A stretch of DNA of 64,000 nucleotides from Micromonospora halotolerans (lineage in GTDB: Bacteria; Actinomycetota; Actinomycetes; Mycobacteriales; Micromonosporaceae), in assembly GCF_032108445.1 (NCBI RefSeq), contig NZ_CP134876.1, positions 620,001-684,000 on the forward strand. Direction: 5' to 3'. Numbering within the stretch: the first letter of the stretch is position 1; each line of letters begins with the position of its first letter. Below the pieces are notes generated by a model. The model saw only the letters and a list, made by a program, of their open reading frames with translations. It was not told where the DNA came from and made no database searches. Positions 56,653 through 64,000 of this stretch are shown here, one piece after another. The position numbers were made by a program, and so were the translations under genes.

Positions 56653-57609
56653 GTGACGAGGTTCTTCGTCGACGCGTGGGACCCGGCCTACGGGGCGTCG
56701 TTCGAGGCGGGTGGGGGCGGCCCGGCGGCGCCGAGCAGCGCCCAGGTCGACGCCGACGTCGAGCTGCCCGCCACCGACTGGCGGGCCGTCGACGTGCGGC
56801 GCGACGTCGCCGCCCCGGACGTGGTACTGCTGGTCGACGGGGTACGCCGGATCGACGCCAGCGTCTGGACGGCGGAGGACGACGGCGGGTCGTTCCCGGG
56901 CATCGCCGCCTCGTACGCGGCGGGGGTGGTCCGCTGCGACCTGGAGCGGGGCGTGGCGGAACTGGCCGGGTCGCGGGTGGACCGGGGCCTGTTCACGGCC
57001 AGCCCGTCGGCGCAGGACGTGGTGGCCGGCGCGATCCACTACCCGGTGCACCGGGTGAGCGGCACGGGCGAGCTGAGCAAGCTCCCCGCCGCCGTGCAGG
57101 GCCCGCTGACCGCCCTGGAGGTGGCGGTCTCCGACGCCGTGCGGGCCGACGGCGACCTGCTGGTGGTGGACGGGCCGCTGCGCAGCCGGCGGAACCTGCC
57201 CCGCACCCTCGGCTACATCAAGACCCAGCACAGCCAGTACCTGGACGGGCGGCTCACCGCCGTGGTCACCGGGCTGGCGCCGGGGCAGCGCTGCCCGGTG
57301 TTCCGGCTGGGCACCGCATGGGGTGGCTACTCGTGGTATCTGCGGCTGCCGGTGGCCGGCGGCGCCCCGTGGGCCGGCATCGTGCGGGTCGAGTGCTCCG
57401 CCGAGCTGACCGAGACCGAGGCCATCGGGCTGGCCGACCTGTCCCTGGTCACGCTGCCCCGGTTCGCCTCCAGCCCGTACAAGGATCCCCGCGCCCCGCA
57501 GAACCTCATCCCCATCGCCGGCCTGGAGCGGCGGCTGCGCGGGATGCTCGGCGACGCCCGCCTGCTGCACCGGGTGCTCACCGCGGCGGCCCGGGGGATC
57601 CGGCGCTGA
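56653..57609 (+). CDS. NurA-like nuclease-domain protein
   Basis: 318 residues from GTG after GGGAAGG. No strong family name is obvious, but the motif order fits NurA, an RNase-H-like nuclease: VVLLVDGVRRID (Asp62), DLLVVDGPLRSRR (Asp173), GYIKTQHSQYL (Lys190), RVECSAEL (Glu247) and the C-terminal PQNLIPIAGLERRLR, which parallels the P-x-L-I-x-A/H helix of NurA. Its place right after HerA-like ATPase, SbcD and SbcC is the strongest argument. Inferred role: 5'-strand degradation of DNA ends. Structure comparison would settle it. Confidence 0.7.
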   Translation: MTRFFVDAWDPAYGASFEAGGGGPAAPSSAQVDADVELPATDWRAVDVRRDVAAPDVVLLVDGVRRIDASVWTAEDDGGSFPGIAASYAAGVVRCDLERGVAELAGSRVDRGLFTASPSAQDVVAGAIHYPVHRVSGTGELSKLPAAVQGPLTALEVAVSDAVRADGDLLVVDGPLRSRRNLPRTLGYIKTQHSQYLDGRLTAVVTGLAPGQRCPVFRLGTAWGGYSWYLRLPVAGGAPWAGIVRVECSAELTETEAIGLADLSLVTLPRFASSPYKDPRAPQNLIPIAGLERRLRGMLGDARLLHRVLTAAARGIRR

Positions 57610-58466
57610 TGGGCCGCCGACGCGGCGCGGACCGGGCGGTCACGCAGGTCGACACCGGCCAGGCCGAGCTGGTGCCGGACCCGGACCGGCCGGGCTCCTG
57701 GACGCTGCTGCTCGACGGGGCCCCGCAGTCCCATGTGGACCTCACCGACCCCACCCACCTGGAGTTCGAGTACGTCCGGCGGCTGGCCGCCGCCATCGAC
57801 CTGGTCGCGCCGGCGGGCGCGCCGCTGCGGGTGCTGCACCTGGGCGGCGGCGCGCTCACCCTCCCCCGCTACGTGCAGGCCACCCGTCCCGGCTCCACGC
57901 AGCGGGTGTCCGAGGTGGACGGCGCGCTGGTGGAGCTGGTGCGGCGGGAGCTGCCCTGGCCGGCCGACCCCCGGCTGCGGGTCCGGGTCGCCGACGCCCG
58001 GGCCACCCTGGCGTCGAGCCGGGACGGCAGCTACGACGTGGTGGTCGCGGACGTCTTCGCCGGCGCCCGCACCCCCGCCCACCTGACCTCGGCCGAGTAC
58101 GCCGCCGAGGTGGCCCGGGTGCTCCGGCCCGACGGCTGCTACCTGGCGAACATCGCCGACGGCCCGCCGCTGCGGCACGCCCGCGGGCAGGTCGCCACGG
58201 TGCGCACCGTGCTGCCCCGCGCCTGCCTGGTCGGCGACGCGGCGGTGCTGCGCGGCCGGCGCTACGGCAACCTCGTGCTCGTCGCGTCCCGGGTGGAGCC
58301 GCCGGTGCCGGAGCTGACCCGGCGGGCCGCCGGCGACTGGTTCCCCGGCCGGGTGCTGTCCGGCGCCGAGCTGGACCGCTTCGCCGGGGGCGCCCCGGTG
58401 GTCCACGACGCCGACGCCACCGACTCCACACCGCCCCCGCCCGGAATTTTTTCCGTCCGGCGTTGA
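57609..58466 (+). CDS. Spermidine-synthase-like methyltransferase-fold protein
   Basis: 285 residues. Rossmann core with LRVLHLGGGALTLPRYV (about 77), acidic loop RVSEVDGALVELV (about 97), YDVVVADVFAGARTPAHLTSAEYAAEV (about 142), and GNLVLVAS. Polyamine-specific residues are not conserved, so it is one of the fused or stand-alone spermidine-synthase relatives common in actinobacteria with no known reaction. The ATG shares its A with the stop of the NurA-like gene, so it is the fifth gene of the repair operon, though any repair role is unproven. Confidence 0.84.
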   Translation: MGRRRGADRAVTQVDTGQAELVPDPDRPGSWTLLLDGAPQSHVDLTDPTHLEFEYVRRLAAAIDLVAPAGAPLRVLHLGGGALTLPRYVQATRPGSTQRVSEVDGALVELVRRELPWPADPRLRVRVADARATLASSRDGSYDVVVADVFAGARTPAHLTSAEYAAEVARVLRPDGCYLANIADGPPLRHARGQVATVRTVLPRACLVGDAAVLRGRRYGNLVLVASRVEPPVPELTRRAAGDWFPGRVLSGAELDRFAGGAPVVHDADATDSTPPPPGIFSVRR

Positions 58467-58674
58467 TCCGCCCGGCGGGCCGATCCGTATCACCGGGCGG
58501 CCATGCCCGTGGGGGGTCGGCTGAGTCATTGGACACCGGAGGTCTTGCATGCACGCGGTGGCGGCCGGCTGGCACGGCGAGGTGGCGAGGCCCGAGTGGA
58601 TGTTCGCCCGGGCACAGCCCCGGTCGCGCGCGTCGAGGTCGGGTCGAGGGGTCGACGCCTGTCCCTCGGATCGC

Positions 58675-58680
58675 CAGAAT
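58675..58680 (+). promoter_or_regulatory. -10 box of the SigL-like operon
   Basis: CAGAAT, six bases before the GTG at 58687. Same hexamer and spacing as at 17457-17462. Decides the start against an in-frame ATG at 58549. Confidence 0.6.
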
Positions 58681-58686
58681 GACCCG

Positions 58687-59247
58687 GTGACGCCGCGACC
58701 GGCGCCCGGACGCCACCAGGCCACGTCCACCGAGGCGAGCCACTCCGACCAGCTGATCCGCCTGCTCTACGCCGAGCACGCCGGGCCCCTGCTGATGTTC
58801 GTGATGCGGCTGACCGGCGGTGACCGGCAGCGCGCCGAGGACATCGTGCAGGAGACGCTGCTGCGGGCCTGGCGCAACGCGCACCGGCTGGGCACCCATG
58901 GTCAGGGCTCGCTGCGCCCCTGGCTCGTCACGGTGGCCCGGCGCATCGCCATCGACGAGCACCGCAGCGAACAGGCCCGCCCCGCGGAGACGTACGACCG
59001 GGACCTGACCGCGTTCGCCGAGGCGGACAGCACCGACCGGGTGCTGCGCACGATGACCGTGGCGGACGCGCTGCGTACGCTGAGCCAGTCCCACCGGGAG
59101 ATCCTGGTGGCGACGTACTTCCGGGGGCGTACCGTGCCCGAGGCGGCCGAGGAGCTGGGCCTTCCGCTCGGCACCGCGAAGTCGCGGGTCTACTACGCGC
59201 TGCGCGCGCTGCGCACGGCCCTGCAGGAGAGGGGGGTGACGGAATGA
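58687..59247 (+). CDS. ECF sigma factor, SigL-like
   Basis: 186 residues. Region 2: LLYAEHAGPLLMFVMRLTGGDRQRAEDIVQETLLRAW (about 24-60). Region 4: LRTLSQSHREILVATYFRGRTVPEAAEELGLPLGTAKSRVYYAL (about 131-174). An upstream ATG would add 46 residues of poor coding character; I choose the GTG that follows CAGAAT by six bases. It overlaps the anti-sigma gene by ATGA, as sigL/rslA do in M. tuberculosis. The regulated genes probably include the lipoprotein 206 bp downstream of the anti-sigma gene. Confidence 0.92.
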   Translation: MTPRPAPGRHQATSTEASHSDQLIRLLYAEHAGPLLMFVMRLTGGDRQRAEDIVQETLLRAWRNAHRLGTHGQGSLRPWLVTVARRIAIDEHRSEQARPAETYDRDLTAFAEADSTDRVLRTMTVADALRTLSQSHREILVATYFRGRTVPEAAEELGLPLGTAKSRVYYALRALRTALQERGVTE

Positions 59248-60029
59248 GCCGCGCGGACCACATGGACGTCGCCGCGTACGCGCTGGGCGTGCTGGACCCG
59301 CAGGACGCGGAGCGGTTCGAGGAGCACCTCGCCACCTGCTGGGCGTGCGCGGCGGAGCTGGAGACGATGGTCCCGGTGGTGGGGATGCTGTCCGGCATCG
59401 ACGGCGAGGCGATGGCCGCGCTGGAGCAGACGCACACCGACCCGGCGCTGCTGGACCGCACCCTGGTGGCGGTCCGCCGGGACCGGCGGCGCACCCGGAT
59501 GCGGCAGGTCTTCGCCGCCGCGGCGGCGGTCGTGGTGTTCGGCGGCCTGAGCGGCGTCGGCATGGCCGGGGTGTTCGGCGGCGACGACAAGCCTCTGCCG
59601 CAGGCCGAGCCGACCCTCACGGCGCCCGTCACGGCCCCGCCGGCCAGCGAGCCGTCGGACCCCAACGACCCGAACGTCGGCGGCAACGAGCAGGAGGGCG
59701 ACCAGCACAACGCCGTCGACCCGGGCACCGGCGTGAAGACCACCATGTGGCTGGCGTCGAAGGAGTACGGCACGCAGATCGACCTCCAGCTCACCCGCCT
59801 GCCCGGGCCGCGCACCTGCCGGCTGGTCGTGGTCCGGAAGAACGCCACCAGCGAGGTGATCGGCACCTGGTCGGTGCCGGGCGGCGGCTACGGCACGAAC
59901 ACCAACCAGCTGCCGCTGGAGCTGAGCGCGTCCACCTCGGCCCCGCTCAAGGACATCGAGAAGATCCAGGTGCAGTCGGTCGACGTCAACGGCATCGCCA
60001 GCCCGCTGGTGACGGTGAGCGACCTCTGA
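59244..60029 (+). CDS. Membrane zinc anti-sigma factor, RslA-like
   Basis: 261 residues. The cytosolic zinc anti-sigma domain has H-x3-C-x2-C (His28, Cys32, Cys35 in EEHLATCWAC), a redox-responsive site in RsrA/RslA-type proteins. One membrane helix (about 90-108, VFAAAAAVVVFGGLSGVGMAG), a Pro-rich linker, then an outside domain of about 110 residues with TTMWLASKEYGTQIDLQLT. It holds the sigma factor inactive until a signal, probably oxidative or envelope stress, releases it. Translationally coupled to the sigma gene. A hairpin terminator follows. Confidence 0.92.
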   Translation: MSRADHMDVAAYALGVLDPQDAERFEEHLATCWACAAELETMVPVVGMLSGIDGEAMAALEQTHTDPALLDRTLVAVRRDRRRTRMRQVFAAAAAVVVFGGLSGVGMAGVFGGDDKPLPQAEPTLTAPVTAPPASEPSDPNDPNVGGNEQEGDQHNAVDPGTGVKTTMWLASKEYGTQIDLQLTRLPGPRTCRLVVVRKNATSEVIGTWSVPGGGYGTNTNQLPLELSASTSAPLKDIEKIQVQSVDVNGIASPLVTVSDL

Positions 60030-60044
60030 TCCCGCCGGACCGCC

Positions 60045-60075
60045 GGCGCCGGGCAGCGACACCGCCCGGCGCCGT
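60045..60075 (+). terminator. Stem-loop after the anti-sigma gene
   Basis: Perfect 11-bp stem CGGCGCCGGGC (60045-60055 with 60065-60075), 9-nt loop, 15 bp after the stop. Confidence 0.7.
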
Positions 60076-60235
60076 TCCGTCGTGCCCGGCCACGCCGATC
60101 CCGACGTGCTCCCCCACGCGCCGCCGGCCGGATCGGTTCAACGGATCCACTGTGAAATGGAGCACCCTTTTCTCTTCAACCTTGACAGCGCACCGCCCGT
60201 ACTACTCGGCGAACTGCCAAGAACGAGGAGGGCAC

Positions 60236-60880
60236 GTGGCAAACCTGAAGCGGACGACCGTCATCGTCGCGAGCGCGATGGTCGCACTAACGGCCTGCGC
60301 CCCCGCGGGCTACGACGGGGCGAACTCGAGCGCGGCCGAGCCGGTCGCCGTCGCCGCGGCCGAACCCACCGCGTCGGCCGAACCGGAAGCCTCCGCGTCT
60401 CCGGACGCGCCGGCCGACAAGGCTCCCCCGTCCGACGTGCAACTCACCGACGAACTGGTCGGCAAGAAGCTGCCCCGGATGGGCAAGGTCGTCACCGACC
60501 AGGACGGCTGGGTGCTGTACCGGTTCGACAAGGACTCGGCCGACCCACCGCAGTCCAACTGCGTGGACAAGTGCGCCCAGGTCTGGCCGCCCGCGCTGAC
60601 CGACGGCAACCCGCAGCTCCAGGGCGTCTCCGACGACAAGGTCAGCACGGTCACCCGGCAGGACGGTACCCGGCAGATCACCATCGGGGGCTGGCCGGTC
60701 TACCGCTACATCGGGGACAAGAAGCCCGGCCAGTGGAAGGGCCAGGGCGTCGGCGGCACCTGGTTCGTGGTCGACCCGAACGGCAAGAAGAACCTCACCT
60801 GCCTGCCCTCCGGCACCCCCAAGGCGGTCGCCCCGCCGGCGTCGGGCGACTCGGGCGGCGACTCGGGCTACTCCTACTGA
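60236..60880 (+). CDS. Secreted lipoprotein with COG4315-type repeats
   Basis: 214 residues. Lipoprotein signal VIVASAMVALTAC (Cys21), a Glu/Pro/Ala-rich spacer (about 25-62), and two copies of the short repeat found in COG4315 proteins: GWVLYRFDKDSADPPQSNC with CAQVWPP (about 98-125) and GWPVYRYIGDKKPGQWKGQG (about 152). These membrane-anchored proteins are of unknown function and are often encoded beside ECF sigma factors, as here, so it is probably in the sigma regulon. GTG start after GAGGAGG. The leader (60030-60235) contains an isolated TTGACA at 60182. Confidence 0.86.
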   Translation: MANLKRTTVIVASAMVALTACAPAGYDGANSSAAEPVAVAAAEPTASAEPEASASPDAPADKAPPSDVQLTDELVGKKLPRMGKVVTDQDGWVLYRFDKDSADPPQSNCVDKCAQVWPPALTDGNPQLQGVSDDKVSTVTRQDGTRQITIGGWPVYRYIGDKKPGQWKGQGVGGTWFVVDPNGKKNLTCLPSGTPKAVAPPASGDSGGDSGYSY

Positions 60881-60997
60881 CGGACCCCGGACACGGTGGC
60901 CGGTCGCAGCCGGGGAGGGCGCGGCCGGCCACCGTCGTGGTTCCGGGACGACGGCTATCCGGCAGCCCCGCGTCCCGACGCGGCGCCGGCCCGATGC

Positions 60998-61143
60998 GGG
61001 CCGGCGCCGCACCCCACACGCCGGACCCCCGAGACACATACGGGCCGGCGCCGCACCCCACACGCCGGACCCCCGAGACACATACGGGCCGGCGCCGCAC
61101 CCCACACGCCGGACCCCGAACACATGCGGGCCGGCGGCGCGCC
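60998..61143. repeat. 44-bp tandem repeat, about 3.3 copies
   Basis: Two identical 44-bp units (60998-61041, 61042-61085), a third diverged by a few bases and about two shorter (61086-61127), and a partial fourth. Each begins GGGCCGGCGCCGCACC. The period is not a multiple of three, and no gene spans it, so it is non-coding. It lies between the lipoprotein and DNA-glycosylase genes. Confidence 0.88.
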
Positions 61144-61175
61144 GTGTTCCGCGCAGGTCATGGCAGAGTGGCGGG

Positions 61176-62090
61176 GTGACCTCCCCCGCCGCCCGCCGCA
61201 CGCTGCGCCCCCCGGCCGGCTACCGGCTGGCCGCCTCGGTCCGCGCGCTCACCTTCAGCCCCTACGACCCGTGCGCCCGGATCGCCGCCGGCAGCTTCTG
61301 GTGGGCCACCCGCACCCCGGCCGGACCGGCCACCCTCGCGCTGCGCCCCGAGGCGGGCGACCTGGTCGCCGAGGGCTACGGCCCAGGGGCGGACTGGGTG
61401 GTCGAGCGGGCCGACGCGGTGGCCGGGCTCCGCGACGACCTCACCGGGTTCGCCGCGCTGGCCGGCGCGCACCCGCTGGTGGCCCGGCTGGCCCGCGAGC
61501 ACCACGGGCTGCGGATGCCCGCCACCGGCCAGGTCTTCCCCCGGCTGCTGCGCGCCGTCTTCGAGCAGAAGGTCACCGGCAAGGAGGCGTACCGGGCGTA
61601 CTCCGCGACCGTGCGGCACTTCCGGGAGCCGGCGCCGGGCCCGCTGCAGCCGCTGCTGCTGCCGCCCGACGCCGCCGCGGTGGCGGCCACGCCGTACTGG
61701 GTCTTCCACCCGTTCGGGGTGGAGCAGCGGCGCGCCGACACGCTGCGCCGCGCGGCCGCTGTCGCGGACCGGCTGGAACGCTGCGCCGACGCCGCCGAGG
61801 CCACCCGCCGGCTCACCGCGATCGCCGGCATCGGGCCGTGGACCGCCGCCGAAGTGGTCCGGATCGCGTACGGGGACCCGGACGCGGTCAGCGTCGGCGA
61901 CTACCACGTCCCGAACACGGTGGCCTGGGCCCTGGCCGGGGAGCCGCGCGGCGACGACGCCCGGATGCTGGCCCTGCTGGAACCGTTCCGGGGCCACCGC
62001 GGCCGGGTCTGCGTGCTGCTGGAGGCCGCCGGCATCCAGGCGCCGAAGTACGGGCCGCGCGCCCCGATCCGCTCCTTCGCCGGCTACTGA
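61176..62090 (+). CDS. AlkA-like DNA-3-methyladenine glycosylase
   Basis: 304 residues, HhH-GPD superfamily. It shows LLRAVFEQKVTGKEAYRAY (about 125), hairpin-helix-hairpin AIAGIGPWTAAEVVRIAYG (about 213-231) and the catalytic Asp in SVGDYHVPN (about 241). N-terminal domain about 1-110 is AlkA-type. It excises alkylated bases from DNA. The GTG start is six bases after CAGAGT (61164-61169). It lies just after the tandem repeat and is not in an operon. Confidence 0.9.
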   Translation: MTSPAARRTLRPPAGYRLAASVRALTFSPYDPCARIAAGSFWWATRTPAGPATLALRPEAGDLVAEGYGPGADWVVERADAVAGLRDDLTGFAALAGAHPLVARLAREHHGLRMPATGQVFPRLLRAVFEQKVTGKEAYRAYSATVRHFREPAPGPLQPLLLPPDAAAVAATPYWVFHPFGVEQRRADTLRRAAAVADRLERCADAAEATRRLTAIAGIGPWTAAEVVRIAYGDPDAVSVGDYHVPNTVAWALAGEPRGDDARMLALLEPFRGHRGRVCVLLEAAGIQAPKYGPRAPIRSFAGY

Positions 62091-62605
62091 CCCCGGGCGG
62101 TCGCCTGATGGCCGGCGCAGAGCCGGCGCAGGGTCCGGCCGAGCCACCAGGCGTACGCCCGCTGGACGGCCCGGGTGAGCGGCCCGGCGGCGCGCACGTA
62201 CCAGCGGGCCGGCCGGCTGAACGCGGTCACCTCGAACCAGACCCCGCCGGCGGTCCGGGTGACCAGGAACGCCTCCTCGCCGATCTCCGGGTGCCCGGGC
62301 AGGGTGCCGTAGCCGAACCCGGCCCGGTCCGGCTCGTCGACCGTCCAGACCACCTCGGTCGGGCCCCAGACCCGCAGCGGGCCGACGCCCAGCCCCGGGG
62401 TGACCCGCACGCCGGGGGCGGCACGCGGCGCGTCGGTCCGCATGACGACGCCGGCGGCCCGGTGCAGCCGCCAGCCGAGCACCGCGTCCGCCGCGGTCGG
62501 GAAGCCGCCGTCGGGCAGCCGGACCCGGTGGCGCAGGTGGTCGTAGCCGGCCGGCAGGCGCCCGTCGCGGGTCGCGCCCACCTCGGGGTACGTCAGCTCG
62601 GGCAC
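62084..62605 (-). CDS. DUF1990-family protein
   Basis: 173 residues with the DUF1990 pattern: ELTYPEVGATRDGRLPAGYDH at the start, WRLHRAAGVVM (about 44), FGYGTLPGHPEIGEEAFLV (about 96) and VTAFSRPARWYVRAAGPLTRAVQ (about 124). Function unknown; the fold is related to START/SRPBCC proteins. GTG start after GAGGAGGAG. Its end overlaps the convergent glycosylase gene by 7 bp. Confidence 0.88.
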   Translation of the reverse strand: MPELTYPEVGATRDGRLPAGYDHLRHRVRLPDGGFPTAADAVLGWRLHRAAGVVMRTDAPRAAPGVRVTPGLGVGPLRVWGPTEVVWTVDEPDRAGFGYGTLPGHPEIGEEAFLVTRTAGGVWFEVTAFSRPARWYVRAAGPLTRAVQRAYAWWLGRTLRRLCAGHQATARGQ

Positions 62606-62698
62606 GTCGGCCTCCTCCTCGCGGAAACCCCGCCAGCGTACGGCCGGGCGGGGTGGCCCGCCCGGCGCCGGTGCGGCGGGCTGTGGTGGGCTTGTCGG

Positions 62699-63205
62699 GT
62701 GACCGACCAGCTGACCGTCGCCCCGGCCGGTGTCGCGGACGCCGGCGAGATCCTCACGGTGCAGCGCGCCGCGTACCTGGTGGAGGCGCAGCGCTACCGC
62801 GACCTGTTCCTGCCGCCGCTGACCGAGACCCTGGACGAGGTGCGCGCCGCCCTGGCCGGGCCCACCGTGGTGCTGGCCGCCCGGCTCGGGCCCCGCCTCG
62901 TCGGCTCGGTACGCGCCCGCGTCGACGGCGACACCGCCCACGTCGGCCGGCTCTCGGTCGCCCCGGACCAGCAGGGACGGGGCATCGGTGGCCGGCTGCT
63001 GACCGCGGTGGAGGCCGCGTGCGCCGGTCGGGTGGCCCGGTTCGCCCTGTTCACCGGCGCGGAGAGCGCCGAGAACCTGGGCCTGTACGCGCGGCGCGGC
63101 TACCGGGTCGTCACGCACCGGCCGGACGAGAACGGCAACCGCCTGGCGGTGCTGGAGAAGGTGGTCGCGCCCGGCGGGGTCAGCCCTGCTCGCAGCGGCG
63201 CCTGA
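62699..63205 (+). CDS. GNAT-family N-acetyltransferase
   Basis: 168 residues. Acetyl-CoA motif LSVAPDQQGRGIGGRLLTAVE (about 80-100) and the second motif LFTGAESAENLGLYARRGYRVV (about 118). GTG start with TGGGCT six bases upstream. Its last 26 bp overlap the convergent SRPBCC gene. Substrate unknown. Confidence 0.86.
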   Translation: MTDQLTVAPAGVADAGEILTVQRAAYLVEAQRYRDLFLPPLTETLDEVRAALAGPTVVLAARLGPRLVGSVRARVDGDTAHVGRLSVAPDQQGRGIGGRLLTAVEAACAGRVARFALFTGAESAENLGLYARRGYRVVTHRPDENGNRLAVLEKVVAPGGVSPARSGA

Positions 63206-63602
63206 GCCCGTCGGCCTCCTGCCGCAGGTAGCGGCGGATGGTCCGGCCGGCGAGCAGCCCGACGAGCCCGGCCAGCGGGCCGGTCTGGGCCATCACCAGC
63301 TCGGCGCGGACCCGCCCGTCGGCCAGCGGGACGAGCCGGTGCTCGCCGCGGCTGTGCACGCCCGGGCTGTCGGACTCCCAGACGAAGAGGTGCGGCGGGT
63401 CGAACTCGGTGACCCGCCAGACCGCCGGGCGTAGCCGGGGCTGCGCCAGCCGGGCCGTCGCCCCGAGGGTGAGCGGCCCGGGCTCCTGCCGCCGGGCGGA
63501 GGTCACCGAGGGGGTCCACTCCGGCCAGCGCTCCACGTCGGTCTGCACCGCCCAGACCCGGTCGACGTCGGCGGCGATCTCGACGGACTCGACGAAGCGC
63601 AT
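63180..63602 (-). CDS. SRPBCC / polyketide-cyclase-like protein
   Basis: 140 residues, one SRPBCC fold: FVESVEIAADVDRVWAVQTDVERWPEWTPSV at the start and HRLVPLADGRVRAELVMAQTGPL later, ending in a typical amphipathic helix IRRYLRQEADGLRRRC. Probably binds a small hydrophobic ligand; nothing around it suggests polyketide synthesis. ATG after GGGAGGGGA. Confidence 0.87.
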   Translation of the reverse strand: MRFVESVEIAADVDRVWAVQTDVERWPEWTPSVTSARRQEPGPLTLGATARLAQPRLRPAVWRVTEFDPPHLFVWESDSPGVHSRGEHRLVPLADGRVRAELVMAQTGPLAGLVGLLAGRTIRRYLRQEADGLRRRCEQG

Positions 63603-63667
63603 GCCGCTCCCCTCCCTGACGTGATCAGGGTCAGGCTACGCCGGGGATCGACCGCGGGTGATCCCGG

Positions 63668-63880
63668 TCAGGCCGCCTCGCGGAGGTCGGCCAGGCCGAC
63701 CGGGGCGTACCGGCGGAGCAGCAGCTCCAGCTCGGCCACGGAGGCCACCTCGCCGACGACGTTCGCGCCGCCGCCGTGCTCGGCCGGGTAGCGGTGCACG
63801 AGCCGGTAGCGGTAGCGCCCGCGGATCAGCTCCACGCTGACCCGCCAGCGACCGCAGCATCCGCAGCTCCACTCCGGCAC
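63668..63880 (-). CDS. 70-residue protein of unknown function
   Basis: From GTG: a Cys pair in CGCCGRW (about 6-12), then RVSVELIRGRYRYRLVHRYP and a helical end VASVAELELLLRRYAPVGLADL. TACGGT lies six bases before the GTG (63892-63887, minus), the same leaderless pattern as elsewhere. No family recognised. It could be a small zinc-binding or regulatory protein. Confidence 0.68.
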   Translation of the reverse strand: MPEWSCGCCGRWRVSVELIRGRYRYRLVHRYPAEHGGGANVVGEVASVAELELLLRRYAPVGLADLREAA

Positions 63881-64000
63881 GCCGCGACCGTAGCGCTGAC
63901 CTGCGGTTTCACCATCCGGGCGCGGGTGACGAACGGGACCGGGACGGGACACGCCGCCCGGCGGCGCCGGTGATCCGGCTCACCACCGTCGGTGGGGTCT

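Noticed and set aside
60795-61201. Open frames through the 44-bp repeat giving repeated RRVGCGAGPYVSRGSG-like peptides
   Set aside because: The period is not a multiple of three, so every frame stays open by chance; no start signal.

Overview
The window is chromosomal DNA from a very high-GC actinobacterium. Nearly every codon ends in G or C, starts are often GTG, and many genes begin a fixed distance after a TANNNT-type -10 box with no ribosome binding site. The gene set (DevRS-type dormancy regulators, CebR/CebEFG cellobiose uptake, a GH9-CBM3-FnIII-CBM2 cellulase, LPxTG surface protein, AlkB, BsaP beside BioB, SigL/RslA-like pair) fits a filamentous soil actinomycete. My best guess is Micromonosporaceae (Micromonospora-like). 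This is inferred from gene content and style, not from a marker gene. I saw no prophage, insertion sequence, CRISPR array, rRNA or replication origin; the window looks like ordinary, mostly intact core and accessory chromosome.

Layout. 1-7185: a hypoxia/dormancy island with the end of a phosphoketolase, a double-domain universal stress protein, two Acg-like nitroreductases, a DevS/DosS-like heme-sensor kinase and a DevR/DosR response regulator. Kinase and regulator are convergent here, and two candidate DevR boxes lie in front of the second nitroreductase. 7222-11074: epimerase, a 590-bp gene-free stretch with a 51-bp palindrome, a secreted lysozyme-fold protein and a LamG-PKD exoprotein. 11448-14339: five tRNA genes in two blocks (Val-Gly and Val-Cys-Gly, minus strand) with identical Val and Gly copies, enclosing a small membrane protein and a divergent PEP-mutase/ArsR pair. 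14612-19310: TetR and alkane hydroxylase, a secreted membrane-anchored protein, a protein methyltransferase and a P450. 19380-23547: an ABC transporter facing a two-component system, both preceded by the same 13-nt motif; the kinase carries an unusual C-terminal transmembrane and BamE/SmpA-like tail. 23602-26906: biotin genes bioF-bioD divergent from bioB-bsaP.

26909-39173: acetyltransferases, DUF488, the large GH9 cellulase, an LPxTG protein, an isochorismatase-fold hydrolase, an aldehyde dehydrogenase, two ACT-domain proteins (one fused to GNAT), and an overlapping phosphotransferase/acyl-CoA dehydrogenase pair. 39181-45273: the cellobiose system cebE-cebF-cebG-bglC followed by cebR, with two CebR boxes around a textbook cebE promoter; the cellulase at 28607-31246 has the same box, so secretion, uptake, hydrolysis and repression form one regulon. 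45317-51015: a pRiA4b ORF-3-like protein, a 39-residue Cys-rich mini-protein, a RibD-like reductase, a SigG-like sigma factor divergent from an alpha/beta hydrolase, and two membrane proteins.

51252-58466 is the most striking unit: a tight operon of a HerA-like ATPase, SbcD (Mre11), SbcC (Rad50), a NurA-like protein and a spermidine-synthase-fold protein. This matches the HerA-NurA-Mre11-Rad50 DNA-end-resection operon of archaea. 58687-60880 is a SigL/RslA-like sigma/anti-sigma pair plus lipoprotein. It is followed by a 44-bp tandem repeat, then an AlkA-like DNA glycosylase, DUF1990, GNAT, SRPBCC and a 70-residue unknown to the end.
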